From: Flavobacterium panici
GTDB taxonomy: Bacteria; Bacteroidota; Bacteroidia; Flavobacteriales; Flavobacteriaceae
Reading direction: 5' to 3'
Length of the DNA: 64,000 bases
NCBI RefSeq assembly: GCF_903819335.1
Contig: NZ_CAIJDE010000044.1
Span: forward strand, 1-64,000
Under the pieces are notes generated by a model. That model saw nothing but the letters and a program-made list of their open reading frames with translations. It did not search any database and had not been told where the DNA came from. Positions 59,073 to 64,000 of this stretch are shown here, piece by piece. The position numbers and the translations under genes are program-made. Numbering within the stretch: position 1 is the first letter of the stretch; each line of letters starts with the position of its first letter.

Positions 59073-59822
59073 TTAAAGAATAGTCAAACCTATTTCTTTA
59101 TATGTTTTTAAAATTTCATCTTCCGGAGAAATGTTGGTAACCAAAACATCAATATCTGTAATTGGGGAAATATAATAAGCTTCTGCAGTTCCCACTTTTT
59201 CAATAGAACTCAGCGCGATAACAAAATTAGAATTCTGAATCATGCTCTTTTTAATTTGAGAATCATCGTATAAAACGCCTGTAATACCGCGCTCGTGATG
59301 AATACTGCAAATTCCCAGAATACAAACATCTGCCCTAAAATTTCGTAAAAAGTCTATTGTGTCAATTCCAGAAGTGGTAAAAGAAGTTTTACTCATTAAT
59401 CCTCCGGCAAAAATTAATTCGATATTCGGTAAATCTTCCACTAATAAAGCAACGGGAAAACTGTTTGTAACAACGGTTAATTTTAAATCGTAAGGAAAAC
59501 TTGCAACCAATGCAACAGAAGTTGTTCCGCCATCAATAAAAACAACTTGTCCGTCTTTTAGATAGGAAATCGCTTTTTCGGCAATAATCTTTTTATTTTC
59601 AACATCGTGTTTTTCTCTTTTTCTGTAATGCAGTGGAATTGGAGAAGGAGCAACCGCGCCGCCGCGAACGGCTTTTAAAAGTCCCTGATCTGAAAGTTCT
59701 TTTAAATCACGTCGAATAGTATCTTCTGAAACACTTAAATATTCACTTAATTCAATAGATGTTACCCGATGTTCTTTAGATAAATATTCTAATATAACCT
59801 GTTGACGCTCTTCCTTTTTCAT
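59073..59822 (-). CDS. DeoR/GlpR family transcriptional regulator
   Basis: This 249-residue repressor has a DeoR winged HTH (MKKEERQQVILEYLSKEHRVTSIELSEYLSVSEDTIRRDLKELSDQGLLKAVRGGAV, 1-57). The C-terminal sugar-phosphate-binding DeoRC domain follows (VFIDGGTTSVALVASFPYDLKLTVVTNSFPVALLVEDLPNIELIFAGG, then FRADVCILGICSIHHERGITG). The start at 59822 is the family norm; a longer frame to 59960 runs through the promoter and into the opposite gene. It is divergent from the nucleotidase gene around a perfect palindrome, which suggests control of both. Confidence 0.93.
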   Translation of the reverse strand: MKKEERQQVILEYLSKEHRVTSIELSEYLSVSEDTIRRDLKELSDQGLLKAVRGGAVAPSPIPLHYRKREKHDVENKKIIAEKAISYLKDGQVVFIDGGTTSVALVASFPYDLKLTVVTNSFPVALLVEDLPNIELIFAGGLMSKTSFTTSGIDTIDFLRNFRADVCILGICSIHHERGITGVLYDDSQIKKSMIQNSNFVIALSSIEKVGTAEAYYISPITDIDVLVTNISPEDEILKTYKEIGLTIL

Positions 59823-59843
59823 TTTACTTGCGGTTTTATATTG

Positions 59844-59892
59844 CAAAAATAAATTAAAAATTGCAATATATTGCAATTTTTGCATAATTTTA
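59844..59892. promoter_or_regulatory. Divergent promoters around a 26-bp perfect palindrome
   Basis: The palindrome 59856-59881 has core ATTGCAATATATTGCAAT (59860-59877) extended by A5/T5. Extra TTGCA half-sites lie at 59841-59845 and 59881-59885 (TGCA part). A minus-strand -7 box TATTTTTG (59844-59851) serves the DeoR gene, and a plus-strand TAATTTTA (59885-59892) is a weaker box for the nucleotidase gene. The palindrome sits at the -33 side of both. It is probably the DeoR-family operator. Confidence 0.7.
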
Positions 59893-59910
59893 CCGCAAAA
59901 TAAATTTACA

Positions 59911-60444
59911 ATGAGAAAGAAAACAATTGCAATAGACATGGATGGTGTACTTGCCGACATTGACGCACAATTAATTGACCATTACAATAAAGCTCACGGA
60001 ACTACTTTATCAAAGGAAAGTATTAAAGGATTAACTTCTGATGTTGCTTTTAAAGAAAGAGATTTTATTCATAAACTTTTGCATTCAGAAAACTTCTTTA
60101 GGACATTGCCTGTAATGCCCGATGCTGTTGAAAGTTTACTTGAATTGGATAAAGATTTTGAAATCTTTATTGTGTCTGCCGCAACAGAATTTCCTATTTC
60201 ACTTTCAGAAAAAATGGCCTGGCTTGCGGAGCATTTTCCTTTTATTAAATGGGATAATATTATTTTATGCGGCAGCAAAAGAATTATCAATACCGATTAT
60301 ATGATTGATGATCATTGCAAAAATTTAGATTATTGTATGGGAAAACCTATTATGTTCACCGCATTTCATAATGTGAATCAAAATCATCATATAAGAGTAA
60401 ATAACTGGAAAGAAGCCGTTGCGCTTTTAAAGGAAACATTATAA
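59911..60444 (+). CDS. 5'(3')-deoxyribonucleotidase, NT5C-like HAD phosphatase
   Basis: This 177-residue HAD-superfamily protein has the nucleophile and acid pair Asp9/Asp11 in IAIDMDGVLADIDAQLIDHYN. Motif II is FIVSAATEFPISL, and the later motif TDYMIDDHCKNLDY provides the metal-binding acid residues. The cap region and length match NT5C-type enzymes, which dephosphorylate deoxyribonucleoside monophosphates. It is divergent from the DeoR-type regulator, and a link to nucleoside or sugar phosphate balance is sensible but inferred. Confidence 0.9.
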   Translation: MRKKTIAIDMDGVLADIDAQLIDHYNKAHGTTLSKESIKGLTSDVAFKERDFIHKLLHSENFFRTLPVMPDAVESLLELDKDFEIFIVSAATEFPISLSEKMAWLAEHFPFIKWDNIILCGSKRIINTDYMIDDHCKNLDYCMGKPIMFTAFHNVNQNHHIRVNNWKEAVALLKETL

Positions 60445-60480
60445 GCTGTAAAGGTTATAATTTTATTGTTTTTTGAAGAG

Positions 60481-60515
60481 AAAAGCCTTTTAGAAGAAAT
60501 TCTGAAAGGCTTTTT
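60481..60515 (+). terminator. Terminator after the nucleotidase gene
   Basis: AAAAGCCTTT (60481-60490) pairs with AAAGGCTTTTT (60505-60515) and T residues follow. Confidence 0.85.
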
Positions 60516-60604
60516 ATATTTAAATACCTTTCGTGGTTATACTGAAAAATAGCAGTCAGATCAATAAAAATATTTATATTTATAAAATAATAAAGATTAA
60601 TTTT

Positions 60605-60970
60605 ATGAAAAAAGTTCTACTGTTATTAATCGTTTTTTGCCTTTTTGGATGCAAAAAATTTGTTGTTTCGTTTGAGCAGCCTACAGATATGAAGTTAAAT
60701 AATTTAAAGCTGGAAGTGCTTCTGGATAAAGAGAAAGTTCAGGATATTAACTTAAAAGCGGCAAAGGGATTACCTACTTATGAAACAGCTGATTTGCCAG
60801 TTTCTGACGAAGGAAAACACCAGCTTCAGATAAAAGTAAGGGACACAGTATTTAATTATGAAATAAAATATCCTGAAGAAAGATATATTATGGTAACTGC
60901 CCATTTAAAAACGAATGGTAAAATCCATGTCGGAATTTTAAAACAAGCTTATAAATACAGATTTCATTAA
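60605..60970 (+). CDS. Small lipoprotein of unknown function
   Basis: This 121-residue protein has a lipoprotein signal (MKKVLLLLIVFCLFGC, Cys16). The mature part is strand-rich (KLNNLKLEVLLDKEKVQDINLKAAKGLPTYETADLPVSDEGKHQLQIKVRDTVFNYEIKYPEERYIMVTAHL), like a small immunoglobulin-type or beta-sandwich domain. No family is recognised. An in-frame reading back to 60533 gives 24 residues without signal-peptide character and is not used. Confidence 0.75.
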   Translation: MKKVLLLLIVFCLFGCKKFVVSFEQPTDMKLNNLKLEVLLDKEKVQDINLKAAKGLPTYETADLPVSDEGKHQLQIKVRDTVFNYEIKYPEERYIMVTAHLKTNGKIHVGILKQAYKYRFH

Positions 60971-61027
60971 TCGCAAAGTTTGCAAAGCTAATATTTAAAA
61001 TAAAGCTTTGCGAACTTTTGCGGTTTC
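60968..61027. repeat. GCAAAG inverted repeat
   Basis: ATCGCAAAGTTTGCAAAGCT (60969-60988) faces AGCTTTGCGAACTTTTGCGG (61003-61022). It is in the gap between convergent genes. Confidence 0.75.
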
Positions 61028-61054
61028 TAAAAATACTTAAATAAAATACCTTGC

Positions 61055-61072
61055 TCCCGATAGCTATCGGGA
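61055..61072. repeat. Perfect palindrome TCCCGATAGCTATCGGGA
   Basis: This 18-base perfect palindrome lies between the lipoprotein gene and the 3' end of the beta-glucosidase gene. Palindromes containing CGATAGCTATCG are frequent in many Bacteroidetes genomes. The role is unknown; it may help end transcription. Confidence 0.8.
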
Positions 61073-61097
61073 TTGCGGTTAAATTATCAAGGAGGGG

Positions 61098-62450
61098 TTA
61101 AGATAAAAAATCTTTAAACCACAATCCTGAGTTTTTGATCGTTCTTTTCTGCGTTTCGAAATCAACGTGGATTAATCCGAAGCGGGCGTTGTAACCTTCA
61201 GCCCATTCGAAGTTATCGGTTAAACTCCATACAAAATAGCCCTCCACATTTAAACCTTCTTCTTTAGCTTTTAAGATTTGTTCTAAATGATCCTGAATAT
61301 AATGCGTACGTTTTATATCGAATACTTTTCCGTTTGTAACAGTATCAGGGAAAGCTGCACCATTTTCAGTAATGATAATTTTTCGAATTCCTTTATATTC
61401 GTTGAATTTTTTCAGAACGTGATACAATGCTGGTGGATAAACTTCCCAACCCATATCTGTTGAGATTACATTTCGTTTTTCGGCACTTATTAATTCGGCG
61501 CCAATATAAGGAGTTAAAATAGAAGATTTTACAACTTCACGTGTATAACATTGTAATCCGATGAAATCAAAATCGAAATCGAGATTGTTTAAATCATCTT
61601 CTAAAATATAATTATTAAGCTTTTTAAGTACCGGAAGATCTTTTTGCGGATATCCTAATCCTAAAATTGGCTCGATAAAAGTTCGGTTTAATAAAGTATC
61701 GACACGTTTTGCGGCTTCAACATCTTTTTGACTATCTGTTGCTGGTTCAATATGTGTACACGAAAATGTAGTTCCAATATTAGCATTCGGAATTTTGTTT
61801 CGCAAAATTTTCGCACCCGCAGCTGTTGCCAGCGTTACGTGATGCATAGCTTTTAGATAATTGGTAATTCCCTTTTTTCCAGGTGCATGAATACCTAAAA
61901 AATATCCCGCTCCGGTAAATACCGAAGGTTCATTAATTACCATCCAGTTTTTTACACGATCACCAAAATACTGGGCACAAACTTCAACATATTCTGAAAA
62001 CCAGGAAACCGATTCGCGGCTTGTCCAGCCTCCTTTTAATTCGAGTTCATGCGGTAAATCCCAATGGTAAAGCGTAATCCAGGGTTCAATTCCAGATGCA
62101 AGTAAGGAGTCGATAATTTTATTGTAATAATCTATTCCGGCTTGATTTACAGGATGAGTTCCCGTTGGCATAATTCGCGTCCAGCTGATAGAGAACCTAA
62201 AATTCGGAATATTCAATTCCTTTATTAAATCAATATCATTTTGGTAAGAATTATAAAAATCGCAGGCGGTTAGAGCATGATGTCCGTTTTTTATTTTCCC
62301 TTTTTGAGAAGTAAAAACGTCCCAGATAGAAGAACCTTTTCCGTCAGAATCATGTGCTCCCTCAATTTGGAAAGCGGCGGTAGAAACACCCCACAAGAAA
62401 TCTTTACCAAATTGGTTTTTGTTCAAAAATGAGTTTTCAATTTTATTCAT
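61098..62450 (-). CDS. Glycoside hydrolase family 1 beta-glucosidase
   Basis: This 450-residue (beta/alpha)8 enzyme retains the anomeric configuration. The acid/base Glu174 is in MVINEPSV, the nucleophile Glu362 in IITENGAAF. The N-terminal signature FLWGVSTAAFQIEGAHDSDGKGSSIWDVF and the C-terminal YFVWSLTDNFEWAEGYNARFGLIHVDFETQKRTIKNSGLWF are standard. There is no signal peptide, so it acts in the cytoplasm on imported short beta-glucosides. It is alone, with no transporter beside it. Confidence 0.95.
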   Translation of the reverse strand: MNKIENSFLNKNQFGKDFLWGVSTAAFQIEGAHDSDGKGSSIWDVFTSQKGKIKNGHHALTACDFYNSYQNDIDLIKELNIPNFRFSISWTRIMPTGTHPVNQAGIDYYNKIIDSLLASGIEPWITLYHWDLPHELELKGGWTSRESVSWFSEYVEVCAQYFGDRVKNWMVINEPSVFTGAGYFLGIHAPGKKGITNYLKAMHHVTLATAAGAKILRNKIPNANIGTTFSCTHIEPATDSQKDVEAAKRVDTLLNRTFIEPILGLGYPQKDLPVLKKLNNYILEDDLNNLDFDFDFIGLQCYTREVVKSSILTPYIGAELISAEKRNVISTDMGWEVYPPALYHVLKKFNEYKGIRKIIITENGAAFPDTVTNGKVFDIKRTHYIQDHLEQILKAKEEGLNVEGYFVWSLTDNFEWAEGYNARFGLIHVDFETQKRTIKNSGLWFKDFLS

Positions 62451-62660
62451 TCAATAGTACTTTCCTTTATTTTTAAACTGCTTATTAATGAAGGAAAGAA
62501 GATTGCATAGCTCTTAAAAAAAGCCATTCTTTGAATGATACCAGAAAATTTAGGTTAAAGAATTTCATAACGATTAGTTTTATTCAAATTACGAAAACTA
62601 ATGTGAATTTATTGTAAAGTCATTATTATCAAATAATTAAATAAAAAATGGGAAGATAAA

Positions 62661-62870
62661 TCAATCTTCCCATCCACAAAGTGTTAAACCAAGGCCCTGA
62701 GCTTGTTTGAGTGAAGTTTTGACCACTTCCTGCCTGCATGACGATAAGCCCCGGCAATGTTCTTTATAATGATATTTTTTCGACCCGCTTGATCCGCAGA
62801 TATAAACACTGCTATCTGGAGAAGAAAAAGAGGTTAAAAAAACAAAAAATAAGAGTAAAGTATATTTCAT
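62661..62870 (-). CDS. Small exported Cys/His-rich protein
   Basis: This 69-residue protein has a signal peptide (MKYTLLLFFVFLTSFSS) and a compact motif: VYICGSSGSKKYHYKEHCRGLSSCRQEVVKTSLKQAQGLGLTLCGWED. The pattern H-Y-x3-H-C-R-G-L-S-x-C with a late CGWED resembles small metal-binding or Ada-like zinc-binding segments, but function is unknown. The start at 62870 follows the stop of the upstream lipoprotein gene (62881) closely, so the two are likely co-transcribed. It is too short to be reliably found by gene callers. Confidence 0.75.
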   Translation of the reverse strand: MKYTLLLFFVFLTSFSSPDSSVYICGSSGSKKYHYKEHCRGLSSCRQEVVKTSLKQAQGLGLTLCGWED

Positions 62871-62880
62871 TAGTGCGTTT

Positions 62881-63288
62881 TTATTTGACAATTAAATTGT
62901 ATTCATTTCCTTTTTTATCAACAGCCTTTAATTTTCCGTATGCGATCCATTCAGTATTAATTTCTATTTCGGCAACTGTGTCCGTTAAAATTCCGGCGCC
63001 GTATTTTCCCTGCACGTTAATATTTCCAAAAACCGAATCGCCTGTTGCATTTATTCCTTTTACATCATAATTGTATTCATAGTTTCCAGAATTTCCGGTT
63101 CGGTATTCGTAGTGATACGTTTTATTTACATGATATGTTTTTGCTTCTTCTGGCGTAATTGTTTTACGATCGTCTGCTGTAATTACCGGTTTATAAAATG
63201 TATTTATTTGCGGCGGAGGCGGAGCAGAGGCTTTTTCGCAGGAATAAAATGTAAACAATAAAAATAAGATGAAGTAGTTTTTTGACAT
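62881..63288 (-). CDS. Lipoprotein of unknown function
   Basis: This 135-residue protein has a lipoprotein signal (MSKNYFILFLLFTFYSC, Cys17) and a proline-rich linker (SAPPPPQ). The remaining strands (YHYEYRTGNSGNYEYNYDVKGINATGDSVFGNINVQGKYGAGIL and VAEIEINTEWIAYGKLKAVDKKGNEYNLIV) form a likely small beta-barrel. No known family is recognised. The small Cys/His-rich protein gene begins ten bases after its stop. Confidence 0.75.
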   Translation of the reverse strand: MSKNYFILFLLFTFYSCEKASAPPPPQINTFYKPVITADDRKTITPEEAKTYHVNKTYHYEYRTGNSGNYEYNYDVKGINATGDSVFGNINVQGKYGAGILTDTVAEIEINTEWIAYGKLKAVDKKGNEYNLIVK

Positions 63289-63406
63289 AGGCTTTTGTGG
63301 TATTTGGTTAGATTTAAAATCCTATTTTTAAATATTTTATAGTTTTTAAAGCAACGATAAATCTAATTAGAATTATGGTCTTTAAAATGAGTACTTATAC
63401 GGGTTT

Positions 63407-64000
63407 TTATTCTGTTTCGTAAAGGGCAGCTGTATCTAATAATTCTTTTTCAAATTGATAAATATCGTCAATAGAAGAAATAGAAATTTTTGCTTCTGTT
63501 TTATTATCATTAAATAAGCTGATGTATTTTTTACCTCCGTTCAAATGCAGTCTGCACAAAGGTTTACGGTTGTTGTCGTCCAGCAAGATTCCAAAATAAG
63601 ATTGCGTATCACGATGAACAATTCTGCTGGTTGGCAGCTTTCGACGTAAAATAGCCACTACTATACGATAAGCGTCAAGTTCTTCCTCAGTAGTATTAAC
63701 TTTATTATCGTCTTCAACTATTGTAATTTCTTCATCTTGCTGTTTAATCGTTTCTTTGGTTAAAGCAGCATTTAATCGGTCATTAATTTTGTCATTAATA
63801 AACTGGCTGACAGATTTTTGAACCAAATCTTTAAATTCATCCACCACTTTTTCAGTTAATCTTCCCGTGTATATTTTACTGGCAAATACTTTTGTAAAAT
63901 CGTTTGACGGACTTTCTAATTCAGCATTAATCAGCTTCTTGATTTCTTTAATGTATTTTAATGAACTGGCATTGCTTACAATATTATCTACATCGAAATT
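63407..64000 (-). CDS. Restriction endonuclease-like protein, C-terminal part (cut by window edge)
   Basis: The open frame runs from the stop at 63407 to the window end without a stop, so about 197 codons of the C-terminus are visible and the start is outside. The frame from 64000 reads NFDVDNIVSNASSLKYIKEI and continues as KLINAELESPSNDFTKVFASKIYTGRLTEKVVDEFKDLVQKSV. The end has LDAYRIVVAILRRKLPTSRIVHRDTQSYFGILLDDNNRKPLCRLHLNGGKKYISLF. This resembles the C-terminal part of COG4748-type proteins, related to type I restriction endonucleases, which begin with a PD-(D/E)XK-like domain. The assignment is from memory of the family. A GTG at 63847 is not the start. Confidence 0.75.
   Translation of the reverse strand, partial: NFDVDNIVSNASSLKYIKEIKKLINAELESPSNDFTKVFASKIYTGRLTEKVVDEFKDLVQKSVSQFINDKINDRLNAALTKETIKQQDEEITIVEDDNKVNTTEEELDAYRIVVAILRRKLPTSRIVHRDTQSYFGILLDDNNRKPLCRLHLNGGKKYISLFNDNKTEAKISISSIDDIYQFEKELLDTAALYETE

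Noticed and set aside
59823..59960. 46-residue N-terminal extension of the DeoR protein
   Set aside because: It would cover the promoter palindrome and the start of the divergent nucleotidase gene.
1..64000. tRNA or rRNA genes in the long gaps
   Set aside because: No cloverleaf arms with the conserved GTTC-A-C loop and CCA end, and no rRNA-like conserved segments were recognised in any gap; a covariance search would settle this.

Overview
The window reads as chromosome of a Flavobacterium-like member of the Bacteroidetes (phylum Bacteroidota). The signs are an AT-rich base composition, near absence of Shine-Dalgarno sites, promoter -7 boxes of the TAnnTTTG type, a TonB-dependent receptor with a carboxypeptidase-regulatory-like domain, LytS/LytTR signalling with 2TM-domain proteins, and long intergenic palindromic repeats. 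I see no rRNA, tRNA, CRISPR array, prophage or insertion sequence. The left edge holds only a repeat; the right edge cuts a gene in two.

Layout. 1-2.2 kb: small enzymes on the minus strand (VOC protein, hexapeptide acetyltransferase, secreted YCII protein, DinB protein). 2.3-9.4 kb, plus strand: TonB-dependent receptor, DUF2141 protein, secreted TPR-like protein, then a LytS-type kinase fused to a 2TM domain, four stand-alone 2TM proteins and a LytTR response regulator. 9.4-12.2 kb: cca, a small membrane protein and ctaA. 12.8 kb: yaaA. 13.8-18.4 kb: a TetR-controlled EmrAB-TolC-type efflux operon with two copies of a 16-bp operator. 18.7-27.4 kb: the whole trp operon (trpE-G-D-C-F-B-A) with three passenger genes, preceded by an 18-residue leader peptide with three consecutive Trp codons and an attenuator hairpin. 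27.5-33.2 kb: a beta-helix secreted protein, a RelE/ParE-type toxin-antitoxin pair, a marR-nitroreductase-yceI operon with twin palindromic operators, and glpD.

33.6-47.4 kb: sulfur handling (two YeeE/YedE proteins, a persulfide-dioxygenase/rhodanese fusion, a TauE exporter, a Crp/Fnr regulator with four cysteines, a single-domain rhodanese). These are interrupted by an HD nucleotidase, cydAB, two unknown genes, a Panacea-domain gene overlapping a small membrane-protein gene (a candidate toxin-antitoxin pair) and an XRE regulator. gapN follows. 47.6-59.0 kb: M1 peptidase, esterase, ACT protein, secreted proteins, GNAT, then an RND efflux operon preceded by a small secreted-protein gene and a U-tract hairpin. 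59.1-64 kb: a DeoR regulator divergent from a 5'(3')-deoxyribonucleotidase around a 26-bp perfect palindrome, lipoproteins, a GH1 beta-glucosidase, a small Cys/His-rich protein, and the C-terminal part of a probable restriction endonuclease-like protein.

The most notable non-coding signals are the trp attenuator, for which both competing RNA structures can be drawn, and several families of intergenic palindromes. Copies within some families keep the same architecture while their stem sequences change in compensating ways. Starts were moved from the longest frame to a better downstream codon wherever the extra N-terminus came from repeat or operator DNA.
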